Shown: positions 51,557-62,415, counted from the first letter of the stretch. The stretch is 64,000 bases of DNA from Streptomyces typhae (GCF_009755605.1 NZ_WPNZ01000003.1:463713-527712), one strand, 5' to 3'. Notes: a model not told the origin generated them from the sequence alone. Numbers and translations are program-made.

Positions 51557-53909
51557 GCGAGGCCTCCTCTTCCCTGCCCGTAGCGGTATCCGAGCGCTCT
51601 GCCGGGTCCGAGCGCGCTCCGGCGTCGAAGCGCGCTCCGGCCTCCGGGCCCGCTCCGGCCTCCGGGCCCGCTCCGGCCTCCGGGGCTGCTCCGGCCTCCG
51701 GGGCTGCTCCGAGCTTCGGGCCCGCTCCTGCGTCTGCGTATGCGTATGCATCTACATCTGCTACCGCGGCTGCGTCTGCGGCGCCCGCGCCCGCATCCTC
51801 ATCCGTGTCCGCGGAGGCCCGTGTGCCAGGTGCGGCGCCCGCATCCGTGTCCGCGGAGGCCCCTGTGCCAGGTGCCGCGCCCGCGCCCGGGTGCGCGCCG
51901 CCGCCCTGCGGGGCAGCCGTGGCCCCGGAGTCCTCCCAGCCCTGCCGCGGCACCACCCGCGCTCCGTTGCCCGGCAGCGCGGTGGGGTCGACGTCGAGCG
52001 CGGCCGCGCGGGCCAGCCTCGGCGCTATGGGAGCCTTCGCGGGCACCGGTGGCGGTACCCGGTCCGCGGGCGCCTGATGGGGCACCGTGGCCTGCTTGGA
52101 GCCGTCGCCGACCGGGAGCCCCGCGCCGTTCAGGCTGCGCCGCCGCCGCGAGTCGTCGGGTTCCAGCGGTATCGGCGAACCCCGCAGCGGCTCGTCCGCC
52201 GTACGCGGCAGCGTGAGCCGGAACTGGGAGCCGCCGCCCGGCTCGCCCCAGGCCTGCAGCCAGCCGCCGTGCAGACGGGCGTCCTCAAGGGCGATGGAGA
52301 GCCCGAGGCCCGTACCGCCGGTGGTACGCGCGCGTGCCGGGTCGGCCCGCCAGAAGCGGCTGAACACCCGGGTCGCCTCGCCCGGCTTGAGGCCGACCCC
52401 GTAGTCCCGCACCGCGACGGCGACCGCGCCGCCCGCCGCCGCCAGCCGCACCACCACGTCCCTGCCCTCGCCGTGCTCCACGGCGTTGACGACGAGATTG
52501 CGCAGCACCCGCTCGACGCGCCGCGCGTCCGCCTCGGCGACCACGGGCTGCTGGTCGCCGACGACGCGTATGTGCGTGCCCTTGCGCTCCGCCAGTGGCT
52601 CGGCCCCGCCGACGACGCGCCGCACCACCTCGCGCAGGTCTATCGGCTCGGCCTCCAGGGCAGCGGCTCCCGCGTCGAACCTGCTGATCTCCAGGAGGTC
52701 GGCGAGCAGCGACTCGAAGCGGTCGAGCTGATCGGCGAGCAGCTCCGCGGAGCGGGCCGTGATCGGGTCGAAGTCCACCCGTGCCTCATGGATGACGTCG
52801 GCCGCCATCCGTACGGTCGTCAGCGGCGTCCGCAGCTCGTGCGACACGTCGGAGACGAACCGGCGCTGCATCCGCGACAGCTCCTCCAACTGCTGGATCT
52901 TCAGCTGGAGGTTCGACGCCATCTTGTTGAAGGCCTCCCCGAGGCGCGCGATGTCGTCCTCTCCGGTGACCTTCATCCGCTCCTGGAGGCGGCCCGCGGA
53001 CAGCCGCTCGGCGATCCCGGCGGCCATCCGTACGGGCGTCACGACCTGCCGCACCACCAGCCAGGCGATGGCGCCGAGCAGCACCACCACGAAGAGTCCC
53101 GCCGTGGCGAGGGTGCCGCGCACCAGGTTCATCGACTCCTCCTCCTGCGTGAGCGGGAAGAGGTAGTAGAGCTGGTACGAGTCCCCGTTGTTGTCGCTCA
53201 GCTGCTTGCCGATCAGTAGGCCCGGCTGTGAGTCACGGTGGTCGATGAAGTCGATGCGCGTGTTGCTCTGATAGGCGAGCGTGCCGCCGTCGATCTGCTC
53301 GCGCAGTTCCTCGGGCACGCTCTGGATCGGGTCCACACCGCCGGAGGCGCGCGGTCCGCGCACGCTGCCGCCGTCACCGGCGTTGGAGCTGAGCGTGACC
53401 ACGTAGAAGGCGTTCTGGCCGCCGCTCGCGAGCTGCTCGACCAGCTCCGACAGCCACACAGCGGCGTTCTGCCCCGTGGGGCCGTCGGGCGTGTCGACGC
53501 CCTGGGTGGCGGGCTGGTGGGCGCTGTTCGCCTGCTCCTGGGCGACGCGGAATCCCCCGTCCGCCTGGCTCTGCGCCGCGTTCACCTTGGCCTTGAGCAG
53601 GCCGTTGCTCACCGAGCTCATGACGACGAACCCGAGCAGGAGCACCACTCCGAGGGACATCAGGAGCGTCGTGACGACGACCTTGAGCTGGATGTTGCGC
53701 CGCCACAGCCGCATCATCGGCAGCAGCGGGCGGCGCACCCAGCGTGTGAAGAGCCGCAGCAGGGGGCTGCTGCCCTGCACGCCGCCCTGCAGCATCAGAC
53801 CGCTGTCGACGAGCGCCCCGAAGCGGGGCCCCCGCCGCGGCGGCCGTACAGCCCGCCCCGGCCGCGCTCCCGGTTCGCCGGGCGCCGGAGAGGAACTGTC
53901 CCGCGACAT
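51546..53909 (-). CDS. mtrB: Sensor histidine kinase MtrB
   Basis: 787 residues from ATG 53909, one base after the mtrA stop. The first membrane span is near 85-110 and the second near 265-285, enclosing a 150-residue extracytoplasmic sensor. HAMP follows, then the H box FVSDVSHELRTPLTTVRM near 355, N box LRNLVVNAVEHG and G boxes GVGLKPGE and TGGTGLGLSI. The last 200 residues form an Ala/Pro/Glu-rich disordered tail. It includes APEAG and GPEAG hexapeptide copies (an 18-bp DNA repeat at about 51632-51706) and a duplicated ASADTDAGAAPGT block. It is much longer than the tail of mycobacterial MtrB. MtrB phosphorylates MtrA to control cell-wall and developmental genes. Confidence 0.96.
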   Translation of the reverse strand: MSRDSSSPAPGEPGARPGRAVRPPRRGPRFGALVDSGLMLQGGVQGSSPLLRLFTRWVRRPLLPMMRLWRRNIQLKVVVTTLLMSLGVVLLLGFVVMSSVSNGLLKAKVNAAQSQADGGFRVAQEQANSAHQPATQGVDTPDGPTGQNAAVWLSELVEQLASGGQNAFYVVTLSSNAGDGGSVRGPRASGGVDPIQSVPEELREQIDGGTLAYQSNTRIDFIDHRDSQPGLLIGKQLSDNNGDSYQLYYLFPLTQEEESMNLVRGTLATAGLFVVVLLGAIAWLVVRQVVTPVRMAAGIAERLSAGRLQERMKVTGEDDIARLGEAFNKMASNLQLKIQQLEELSRMQRRFVSDVSHELRTPLTTVRMAADVIHEARVDFDPITARSAELLADQLDRFESLLADLLEISRFDAGAAALEAEPIDLREVVRRVVGGAEPLAERKGTHIRVVGDQQPVVAEADARRVERVLRNLVVNAVEHGEGRDVVVRLAAAGGAVAVAVRDYGVGLKPGEATRVFSRFWRADPARARTTGGTGLGLSIALEDARLHGGWLQAWGEPGGGSQFRLTLPRTADEPLRGSPIPLEPDDSRRRRSLNGAGLPVGDGSKQATVPHQAPADRVPPPVPAKAPIAPRLARAAALDVDPTALPGNGARVVPRQGWEDSGATAAPQGGGAHPGAGAAPGTGASADTDAGAAPGTRASADTDEDAGAGAADAAAVADVDAYAYADAGAGPKLGAAPEAGAAPEAGAGPEAGAGPEAGARFDAGARSDPAERSDTATGREEEASRGR

Positions 53910-53910
53910 C

Positions 53911-54600
53911 TCAGCTCGGTCCGGCCTTGTAACCGACGCCACGGACGGTCACCACGATCTCCGGCCGCTCGGGGTCCCGCTCGACCTTGGAGCGCAGCCG
54001 CTGCACATGCACATTCACCAGACGGGTGTCGGCCGCGTGCCGGTAGCCCCAGACCTGCTCCAGGAGCACCTCGCGCGTGAACACCTGCCACGGCTTGCGG
54101 GCGAGCGCGACCAGCAGGTCGAACTCCAGCGGCGTCAGCGCGATCGACTGCCCGTCCCGCTTCACGGAGTGCCCGGCCACGTCGATGACCAGGTCACCGA
54201 TGGCCAGCTGCTCCGGCGCGGGCTCCTCGGACCTGCGCAGCCGCGCACGGATGCGGGCCACCAGCTCCTTGGGCTTGAACGGCTTGACGATGTAGTCGTC
54301 GGCTCCCGACTCGAGGCCGACCACCACGTCGACGGTGTCGCTCTTGGCCGTGAGCATAACGATGGGCACCCCGGACTCCGCCCTGATCAGACGGCACACC
54401 TCGATGCCGTCCCGGCCGGGAAGCATCAGATCGAGGAGCACCAGATCGGGCTTGGCCTCACGGAAAGCAGCCAGCGCCTTGTCGCCATCGGCCACGAACG
54501 ACGGCTCAAAACCTTCACCACGCAGCACAATCCCGAGCATCTCGGCCAGTGCGGTGTCGTCGTCGACGACAAGGACTCGTCCCTTCATGCCTGACATCAT
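53911..54600 (-). CDS. mtrA: Response regulator MtrA (OmpR/PhoB family)
   Basis: 229 residues from ATG 54600 (MMSGMKGRVLVVDDD); ATG 54588 is also possible. Receiver with the phospho-acceptor in LVLLDLMLPGRDG near 56, T in MLTAKSD and K in IVKPFKPKE. The winged-helix effector has GHSVKRDGQSIALTPLEFDLLVAL and the recognition region LEQVWGYRHAADTRLVNVHVQRLRSKVE. It is almost identical in sequence to other streptomycete MtrA proteins as I recall them. It is essential or near-essential for cell-cycle and development control in actinobacteria. It is first in the mtrA-mtrB-lpqB operon. Confidence 0.97.
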   Translation of the reverse strand: MMSGMKGRVLVVDDDTALAEMLGIVLRGEGFEPSFVADGDKALAAFREAKPDLVLLDLMLPGRDGIEVCRLIRAESGVPIVMLTAKSDTVDVVVGLESGADDYIVKPFKPKELVARIRARLRRSEEPAPEQLAIGDLVIDVAGHSVKRDGQSIALTPLEFDLLVALARKPWQVFTREVLLEQVWGYRHAADTRLVNVHVQRLRSKVERDPERPEIVVTVRGVGYKAGPS

Positions 54601-54733
54601 CCCATTCTCATAACGGCAGCGAACACGGTGGTGAGATAGGTCACTGACCAGCGTGATTAACCGTGTGTGCCCGCCACCGCGCGCCCATGTCCACCGACCG
54701 GCGCGGAGCGCACCGGTACGGCCCCTCTGCACA

Positions 54734-54772
54734 CGGCCCCTCCACCGCCCCGCGTCCCTGGCGGAGGGGCCG
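54734..54772. terminator. Hairpin between mtnA and mtrA
   Basis: CGGCCCCTCC (54734-54743) pairs with GGAGGGGCCG (54763-54772), and CCGCC/GGCGG pairing extends the stem after one bulge. It is 40 bases past the mtnA stop on the minus strand. Confidence 0.6.
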
Positions 54773-54812
54773 TTCCACGCCGGTGGGGCCGACAACGACC
54801 CCCGTCGGCCGA

Positions 54813-56015
54813 TCAGCCGATCGTCACCTGAGCCGACCTGGCGCACAGCTCGGCCAGCCCGCCGGCTGTCACGGGGGAGACGACACCCTCCTCCGTGACG
54901 ATGGCCGTCACCAGCTCGGGCGGGGTGACGTCGAACGCCGGGTTGTACGCCTGCGTCCCCAACGGCGCCACCGCTGTTCCCCCTCCCGCCTCCGCTCCGG
55001 CCACCGGAACGAACGGCACCGTGACCTCGGTCACCTCATGCCCTGCCCGCTGCTCGACCTCGATGGCGGACCCGTCCGGGGTGCCCATGTCCACCGTCGT
55101 CACCGGCGCCACCACGATGAACGGCACGTGGTGGTAGCGGGCGAGGACCGCGAGCGGATAGCTCCCCACCTTGTTGGCCACCGAACCGTCGGCCGCGATG
55201 CGGTCCGCGCCTATCAGTACGGCGTCCACCTCACCGGACGCGAACAGCGAACCCGCGGCGTTGTCGGTCAGGAGCGTGTACGGCATGTCGTTGCGCGCCG
55301 CCTCGTACGCCGTCAGCCGGGCACCCTGGAGGAGCGGCCGGGTCTCGTCGACCCACAGCCTGCGCAGCCGTCCCTCGCGGTGCGCGGCGAGCGCCACCGC
55401 GAACGCCGTGCCCTCGCCCCCGGAGACCAGCGCCCCGGTGTTGCAGTGGGTGAGGACCCGGTGCCCACCGCCCGGCATCAGCTCGTCGAGCAGCGCCAGG
55501 CCGTGCACCGCCATCCTCGCGCTGGCCTCGGCGTCCTCCCGGTGCAGCGCCCGCGCGGCGGCGAGAGCCGCGGCTGCCGCCTCCGGCCCGTCCGCGCCCC
55601 GGGCCACGGCCGCGCGGTGCGCCTCCTGGGCCCTGCGCGCTCCGTACACCAGGTTGACCGCGGTGGGCCGCGCTCCCGCGAGGGCGTCCGCGGCCTCGTC
55701 CACGTCGAAGCCGCGGGCCGCGGCGAGCGCCACGCCGTACGCCCCGGCGATGCCGAGCACCGGCGCCCCGCGCACCGCGAGAGTCCTGATCGCCTGGACC
55801 AGGGCGGGCGCGTCCGTGCACACCAGCTCGCTCTCCTCGGCCGGCAGCCGGGTCTGGTCGAGGAGGACGATGACGGGCCCCTCCGGGGGCTCGTCCCAGC
55901 GGATCGTGGGGACCCCGGGCAGGGCGGCCTGTGGAGAGGCCACCGGTGGCACCGGGGCCGCCGGGGTCGCGGACGGCCGTACGGACTCGCCGGATTGCGC
56001 GTAGTGATCAGCCAT
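54813..56015 (-). CDS. mtnA: Methylthioribose-1-phosphate isomerase
   Basis: 400 residues from ATG 56015. Belongs to the aIF2B/eIF-2B fold. The catalytic cysteine is in VLTHCNTGALVSGG near 180, the catalytic Asp in AVLIGADRIAADGSVANKVGSYPLAVLA near 262. The N-terminal LRTLAVRGAPVLGIAGAYGVALAA-like segment is conserved. It converts 5-methylthioribose-1-phosphate to methylthioribulose-1-phosphate in methionine salvage. The first 35 residues are a Pro/Ala-rich extension. No other salvage gene lies in the window. Its position before mtrA is the one I recall for Streptomyces. Confidence 0.95.
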   Translation of the reverse strand: MADHYAQSGESVRPSATPAAPVPPVASPQAALPGVPTIRWDEPPEGPVIVLLDQTRLPAEESELVCTDAPALVQAIRTLAVRGAPVLGIAGAYGVALAAARGFDVDEAADALAGARPTAVNLVYGARRAQEAHRAAVARGADGPEAAAAALAAARALHREDAEASARMAVHGLALLDELMPGGGHRVLTHCNTGALVSGGEGTAFAVALAAHREGRLRRLWVDETRPLLQGARLTAYEAARNDMPYTLLTDNAAGSLFASGEVDAVLIGADRIAADGSVANKVGSYPLAVLARYHHVPFIVVAPVTTVDMGTPDGSAIEVEQRAGHEVTEVTVPFVPVAGAEAGGGTAVAPLGTQAYNPAFDVTPPELVTAIVTEEGVVSPVTAGGLAELCARSAQVTIG

Positions 56016-56188
56016 CCGCCCAGTCTGCCCGCTACCCGACGGACAATAGAAGGTGCGCAGCCCGGGCAGCACACGGTCGCGGCGGCGAGTCGGCGGCCAC
56101 CGCGCCGGGTCCCCGGGCGACCGCCCCGTGGCACGATGGCAGCCAACCCGCCGCCGCGACCGCGGACGGGCACTGCGAAGGAGCGACG

Positions 56189-57505
56189 ATGAACGACACT
56201 CCGGGCTGGGCCTCGCCCGGATCCGCCCCCTCCGACGAACCCGACCCCGCCAAGAAGGGGTCCGACGAGCCGCAGGACCAGCCGAACGGCTCCGGCTCGA
56301 AGTGGTCCAAGGAGCAGCCGCCGCCCGCCCAGTGGTCCGCGCCCGGCGCGCCCGCCTCCGGCCAGAACCCACCTCCGCCCCCGCCCCCCGGCCAGGGCTG
56401 GGGAGCGGGCCCCGGCGGGCCCGGCGGCCAGGGCGGCCCCGGCTGGGGCAGCGGCCAGGGCGGCCCCGGCGGCCCCTACCGCGGCTGGGGCAACTGGCAG
56501 GGCCCGCCCGCCGCCGCCAAGCCCGGCGTCATCCCGCTGCGTCCGCTCGCCGTCGGCGAGATCCTCGACGGCGCCGTCTCCACGATGCGCACCCACTGGC
56601 GCACGGTCCTCGGCATCTCGCTGACCGTCGCCGTCGTCACGGAAGTCCTCGTCGTCCTGCTCCAGGGGCTCGTCCTCAACGACGCCGCCAACACCGAGGC
56701 CCTCGACGACCCGAGCGCCACCACCGGCGAGGTCACGCGTGCGCTCTGGGACACGCTCCTGAGCTCCGGCGCCGTCCTCGTGATCACTCTCCTCGGCACG
56801 ATCGTCGCGACGGCCCTGCTGACGATGGTCACCAGCCGCGCCGTCCTGGGGAAGTCCGTGACCACGACGGAGGCCTGGCACGACTCCCGGCCGCTGCTCG
56901 GGAAGCTGATCGGCCTGACGCTGCTGCTCCCCCTCATCGCCGTGGGCGTCGTCGCCGCGGGCACCCTGCCCGGCATCCTGATCGCCGTCGCCGGGGCCGA
57001 GGACGGGGGCATCGCGCTCGCCGTGATCGGCGGCATCGCCGCGGGCGTCGTCGCCATCTGGCTGATGGTCCGCCTCTCGCTGTCCTCGCCCGCGCTGATG
57101 CTGGAGAAGCAGGGCCTGAAGAAGGCGATGGCCAGGTCCGGGAAGCTGGTCAGCCGCTCCTGGTGGCGGGTCTTCGGCATCCAGTTGCTCGCCGCGGTCA
57201 TCGCGAACGTCGTCGCGTCGATCATCGTCATCCCGTTCACGCTCATCGCGGGCGCGCTCAGCGGCGACAGCGTCTCCAACCTGCTGGACGCGAGCGGCAG
57301 CGAGGTCGGCTGGACCTTCCTGATCGTCAGCGGCGTCGGGCAGGTGATCGGCTCCATGCTGACGTTCCCGATCACCGCCGGTGTCACCGTGCTGCTCTAC
57401 ATCGACCAGCGGATCCGCCGCGAGGCCCTCGACCTCGAACTCGCCCGCGCCGCCGGCGTGCCGGGCCACGGCACCTCCGACGCTCCCGGCACACCGGGGA
57501 GCTGA
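56189..57505 (+). CDS. Multi-span membrane protein, glycerophosphoryl diester phosphodiesterase membrane-domain type
   Basis: 438 residues, ATG after GAAGGAGCG. The first 110 residues are Pro/Gly-rich (PPPPPPPGQGWG, repeated GGPGG) and cytoplasmic. IPLRPLAVGEILDGAVSTMRTHWRTVLGIS near 120 is the typical entry of the GPDP membrane-domain family. It is followed by six or more spans with the internal repeat LSSPALMLEKQGLKKAMARSGKLVS. It is the first of five tightly spaced genes (DUF4129, DUF4350, MoxR, DUF58). The whole unit is widespread in actinobacteria. The function is unknown; an envelope role is inferred. Confidence 0.87.
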   Translation: MNDTPGWASPGSAPSDEPDPAKKGSDEPQDQPNGSGSKWSKEQPPPAQWSAPGAPASGQNPPPPPPPGQGWGAGPGGPGGQGGPGWGSGQGGPGGPYRGWGNWQGPPAAAKPGVIPLRPLAVGEILDGAVSTMRTHWRTVLGISLTVAVVTEVLVVLLQGLVLNDAANTEALDDPSATTGEVTRALWDTLLSSGAVLVITLLGTIVATALLTMVTSRAVLGKSVTTTEAWHDSRPLLGKLIGLTLLLPLIAVGVVAAGTLPGILIAVAGAEDGGIALAVIGGIAAGVVAIWLMVRLSLSSPALMLEKQGLKKAMARSGKLVSRSWWRVFGIQLLAAVIANVVASIIVIPFTLIAGALSGDSVSNLLDASGSEVGWTFLIVSGVGQVIGSMLTFPITAGVTVLLYIDQRIRREALDLELARAAGVPGHGTSDAPGTPGS

Positions 57506-57509
57506 TGCG

Positions 57510-58235
57510 GTGACGCCGGCGGGGGTGGTTCTCGGCATGCTCGGCGCGGTCTCACGGCTGCCCCGCACCGGAGACGAACCTCCGGTGACGATCCCGCGCG
57601 ACCCCGCGCGGGAGGCGGCCGAACGCGAGCTGTCCAAGCCGATGTACCAGGAGGACGACCCGAGCCTCTTCCAGCGCGCCCTGAACCGCTTCTGGGAGTT
57701 CGTCGACGACCTGTTCTCGGCGGCGTCGGGCGCGGCACCGGGCGGCACGGTGGGCCTCCTCGTCATCGGCCTCGCGGTGGTGGCGGTCGCCGCGGCCCTG
57801 TGGTGGCGCCTCGGCACCCCGCGCCGCGCCCCCGCGAGGTCGGCGGCACTCTTCGACGACCGCCCCCGCAGCGCCGCCGAACACCGCTCCGCCGCCGAGG
57901 CGCACGCCGCCCAGGGCCACTGGAACCAAGCCCTCCAGGAGCGCATGCGGGCCGTCGTGCGCTCCCTGGAGGAGCGTGCCCTGCTCGACCCGCGCCCCGG
58001 CCGCACCGCGGACGAGGCCGCCGCGGAGGCCTCCCGCCCCCTGCCCGACCACCAGGACCGCCTGCACGCCGCCGCCCGGGAGTTCGACGACGTGACGTAC
58101 GGAGGCCGCTCGGCCACGGAGTCCTCGTACCGCCTGCTCGCCGACCTGGACCACGACCTGGAGCGCGCCAAGCCGCTCCTCACCGGCGCACCCGACGCCC
58201 CGTCCGGCGGCACCTCCTGGGGGGCCGTCCGATGA
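57510..58235 (+). CDS. DUF4129 domain membrane protein
   Basis: 241 residues from GTG 57510 with GGGGAG 8 bases upstream, 4 bp after the previous stop. A short N-terminus, then EREL-x-KPMYQEDDPSLFQRALNRFWEFVDDLF near 40, one span near 80-100 (VGLLVIGLAVVAVAAALWW), and the DUF4129 domain with HRSAAEAHAAQGHWNQALQERMRAVVRSLEERALLDPRPGRTADE and SSYRLLADLDHDL. It is a partner of DUF58/MoxR systems. Its stop overlaps the next start (ATGA). Confidence 0.88.
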   Translation: MTPAGVVLGMLGAVSRLPRTGDEPPVTIPRDPAREAAERELSKPMYQEDDPSLFQRALNRFWEFVDDLFSAASGAAPGGTVGLLVIGLAVVAVAAALWWRLGTPRRAPARSAALFDDRPRSAAEHRSAAEAHAAQGHWNQALQERMRAVVRSLEERALLDPRPGRTADEAAAEASRPLPDHQDRLHAAAREFDDVTYGGRSATESSYRLLADLDHDLERAKPLLTGAPDAPSGGTSWGAVR

Positions 58236-59589
58236 CGGAGTCCCCGCGGGCCCGGATCCCCTCGGTCGCGGACTCCGGCACCGCGTCCACGTCCACCGCC
58301 CCCACCCCCCGGCAGCTGTGGACCCGCTCCCGCGGCATCGCCCTCGCCGTCGTCGTCCTCCTGGTGGCCGCCGTCGCCATCGCGGCCGTCCGCTCCGGCG
58401 ACCGGCACGGCCGTCTGGACCCCCGCTCGGCCGACTCCCAGGGCAGCCGAGCCGTCGCCGAACTCCTCGCCGACCGGGGGGTGTCCACACGCGTCGTGAC
58501 CACCGTCAAGGAGGCGGGGGACGCCGCGGGCCCCGACACCACCCTCCTGGTGGCCGACCCGGACCTGCTCGACGACCGCCGCCAGTCCCGCCTGCACGAC
58601 GCCACCGTCGACTCCGGCGGCCGCACGGTCCTCGTCGCCCCAGGCTCCCCGTCGGTGTCGAAACTCGCGCCCGGAGTCACCGCGGACCCCGCCGCCAGCT
58701 TCGACTCGACGCTCTCCCCGGACTGCGCCCTGCCCGCGGCGCGCCGCGCCGGGTCCGCCGACGTGGGCGGCGTCCGCTACGACACGCTCGTCCCGGGCGC
58801 CGAGGCCTGCTACCTCGACGACGGCCTCCCCAGCCTCCTGCACCTCCCGGCGACGAGCGCGAAGGACGTCCCTTCGAAGGACGTCCCCTCGACGGACGTG
58901 CCTCCGAAGACCGGCGACAGCGCGGCGGGCCCCCCGAAGAACAAGGCGGAGCACGCACCCCAGAAGGGCAACCAGGCCCCCTCCGAGCCCCCCGCGCGCG
59001 GGGACACGGTCATCCTCGGTGCCCCCGACATCCTCTTCAACGACCGCCTCGACGAGCACGGCAACGCCTCGCTCGCCCTGCAACTCCTGGGTTCCCGGCC
59101 CCATGTGGTCTGGTACCTCCCCTCGCTCTCCGACGACGCGCTCGACGACACCGCCGACGACGACAGCTTCTTCGACCTGATCCCGTCCGGCTGGCTCTGG
59201 GGCACGCTGCAACTCACCGTCGCCGCCGTCCTCGCGGCGCTGTGGCGCGCGCGCCGCCTCGGCCCCCTCGTACCGGAAGAACTCCCCGTCGCGATCCGCG
59301 CCTCCGAGACCGCCGAAGGCCGCGCCCGCCTCTACCGCAAGGCCAACGCCCGCGACCGCGCCGCCTCGGCTCTTCGCTCCGCCACCCGCACCCGACTCGC
59401 CCCCCTCGTCGGCGTCCCCGCCGCTCGAGCCCACACGCCCGAAGCGCTCCTGCCCGCCCTGGCCGGCCGGCTGCACAGCCCCGGCCAGGACCCGCACGCT
59501 CTCCTCTTCGGCCCGCCGCCCACCGACGACGCGGACCTGACCGCCCTCGCCGACCGACTCGACGCCCTCGAAAGTGAGGTACGTGGTTC

Positions 59590-59593
<4 letters not shown>
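58232..59593 (+). CDS. DUF4350 domain membrane protein
   Basis: 453 residues. One N-terminal span near 35-52, then a GATase-like extracytoplasmic domain beginning with the conserved LDPRSADSQGSRAVAELLADRGV. VEVVATVK and LLVADPD follow, a Pro/Lys-rich insert with KDVPSKDVPSTDVP repeats lies near 210-250, then GDTVILGAPDILFNDRLDEHGNASLALQLLG. A second span (WGTLQLTVAAVLAALWRARR) precedes a cytoplasmic tail. It is part of the DUF4129-DUF4350-MoxR-DUF58 unit and couples to both neighbours by ATGA overlaps. The function is unknown. Confidence 0.88.
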
Positions 59594-60572
<979 letters not shown>

Positions 60573-60573
<1 letters not shown>

Positions 60574-61883
60574 TGCCGGTCACCGGCCGCACCGCCCTCC
60601 TGGCGGCCATCGGCTCGCTCCCCGTGGGCGTCGTCGCGCCGTCCTGGACCGGGTTCCTCGCCGTCAACGTCCCGCTCGCCCTGGCCTGCGCCTGCGACTT
60701 CGCTCTCGCCGCCCCCGTACGCCGACTGCGGCTGACCCGTGCCGGCGACACCACCACACGCCTCGGCGAACCCGCGGACGTCCAGCTCACCGTCACCAAC
60801 CCCACGGCCCGCCCGCTGCGCGGCGAACTCCGCGACGCCTGGCCCCCGAGCAGCTGGCAGCCGGGCACCGAGGTGACCGCCTCCAGGAACCGGCTGGACG
60901 TACCGCCCGGGGAGCGCCGCCGCCTCACCACCCGCCTGCGCCCCACCCGTCGCGGCGACCACCGGGCCGACCGCGTCACGATCCGCTCGCGAGGGCCTCT
61001 CGGCCTCTTCACCCGGCAGGGCAGCCACCGCGTCCCCTGGACACTCCGTGTCCTGCCGCCCTTCACCAGCCGCAAGCACCTCCCGTCCAAACTGGCCCGC
61101 CTGCGGGAACTCGACGGCCGCACCAGCGTCCTGATCCGCGGTCAGGGAACCGAGTTCGACAGCCTGCGCGAGTACGTCCCCGGGGACGACACCCGCTCCA
61201 TCGACTGGCGCGCCACCGCCCGCCAGTCCGCGGTGGCCGTCCGCACCTGGCGCCCCGAACGCGACCGCCACATCCTCCTGGTCCTCGACACCGGCCGCAC
61301 CTCCGCGGGCCGGGTCGGCGACGCCCCGCGCCTCGACGCGTCCATGGACGCGGCCCTCCTCCTCGCCGCCCTCGCCTCGCGTGCCGGGGACCGCGTCGAC
61401 CTCCTCGCCCACGACCGCCGGGTACGCGCCCTGGTCCAGGGCAAGGCGGCAGGCGACGTCCTGCCCTCGCTGGTGACCGCCCTGGCCACGCTGGAGCCCG
61501 AACTCGTCGAGACGGACGCCCGCGGCCTGACCGCCACCGCGCTGCGCGCCGCTCCCCGCAGCTCCTTGATCGTCCTGCTCACCAGCCTGGAAGCGGCCCC
61601 CATCGAAGAGGGCCTGCTGCCGGTGCTCCCCCGGCTCACCCAGCGCCACACCGTCCTCGTCGCCTCGGTCGCCGACCCGCACATCACGGAGATGGCCGGG
61701 GCCCGGGGTTCGGCGGAGGCCGTGTACGACGCCGCGGCCGCGGCCCAGGCCCAGGCGGAGCGCCGCCGTACCGCGGAACAGCTCACCCGGTACGGCGTGA
61801 CAGTCGTGGACGCCACCCCCGACGACCTGGCGCCCGCGCTGGCGGACGCCTACCTGTCCATGAAGGCGGCCGGCCGCCTCTGA
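60573..61883 (+). CDS. DUF58 domain protein (MoxR partner)
   Basis: 436 residues. Two hydrophobic N-terminal segments (about 8-45) anchor it. A beta-sandwich part is followed by DUF58 with RGQGTEFDSLREYVPGDDTRSIDWRATARQSAVAVRTW near 190, the family hallmark. A von Willebrand A-like domain (LLVLDTGRTSAGRV, near 233) follows. The membrane anchor and the VWA-like fold suggest an extracellular or membrane-bound client. It is the last gene of the five-gene operon. Confidence 0.93.
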
Positions 61884-61914
61884 GGAAAGTTTCCGAAGAG
61901 AATCTCGGCGGTGC

Positions 61915-61941
61915 TGTCGAGAACCCGTGATCGGCTCCGTC
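61915..61941 (+). promoter_or_regulatory. Candidate ECF42 promoter upstream of the YCII gene
   Basis: TGTCGA (61915-61920) and CGTC (61938-61941) are separated by 17 bp. As I recall, the ECF42 target promoter has TGTCGA in the -35 region and CG[A/T]C in the -10 region. The element lies 51 bp upstream of the YCII start, directly before the two-gene unit that encodes an ECF42-type sigma factor, so autoregulation is likely. Confidence 0.65.
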
Positions 61942-61992
61942 CCCGCTCTGAACGCGACGAAGATGGGTCGCACGAGAACCGAGGAGAGCACC

Positions 61993-62400
61993 ATGGCCAA
62001 GTACCTGCTTCTCAAGCACTACCGCGGCGCCCCGGCCCCGGTGAACGACGTCTGTATGGACCAGTGGACGCCGGAGGAGGTCTCGGCCCACATGAAGTAC
62101 ATGCACGACTTCGCGGCCCGCCTGGAGGGGACCGGCGAGTTCGTCGACGGCCAGGCGCTCGCCCCCGAGGGCACCTGGGTCCGCTACGACGGCGAGGGCC
62201 GCCCGCCCGTCACCGACGGCCCGTTCGCCGAGACCAAGGACCTCATCGCCGGCTGGATGGTGATCGACGTCGACAGCTACGAACGGGCCGTCGAACTCGC
62301 CGGGGAACTGTCCGCCGCCCCCGGAGCGGGCGGCAAGCCCATCCACGAATGGCTCGAGCTGCGCCCCTTCTACAGCAACCCGCCCACCATCACGGAGTGA
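61993..62400 (+). CDS. YCII/DGPF-domain protein
   Basis: 135 residues from ATG 61993, with GAGGAGAG 4 bases upstream. Sequence MAKYLLLKHYRGAP, then WTPEEVSAHMKYMHDFAARLEGTGEFVDGQALAPEG, VTDGPFAETKDLIAGWMVIDVDSYERAVELA and LRPFY: the DGPF signature reads TDGPFAETKD. DGPF proteins are the standing partners of ECF42 sigma factors. Their biochemical role is not known; the fold is that of small YCII enzymes. The stop codon lies in a CACGGAGTGAC motif that recurs in the 11-bp array downstream. Confidence 0.93.
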   Translation: MAKYLLLKHYRGAPAPVNDVCMDQWTPEEVSAHMKYMHDFAARLEGTGEFVDGQALAPEGTWVRYDGEGRPPVTDGPFAETKDLIAGWMVIDVDSYERAVELAGELSAAPGAGGKPIHEWLELRPFYSNPPTITE

Positions 62401-62415
62401 CGGCCGCACCCCCCT

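Noticed and set aside
54600..54680. MtrA autoregulatory box upstream of mtrA
   Set aside because: GTGACC-like sequences are present near 54641, but I could not find a convincing pair of boxes with correct spacing.
56016..56188. SAM-type riboswitch before mtnA
   Set aside because: The 173-bp divergent gap shows no conserved riboswitch core that I can recognise.
55478..59497. 1,300-codon minus frame opposite the DUF4129/DUF4350 genes
   Set aside because: Crosses several real genes and the mtnA start; Arg/Gly/Ala composition typical of shadow frames.
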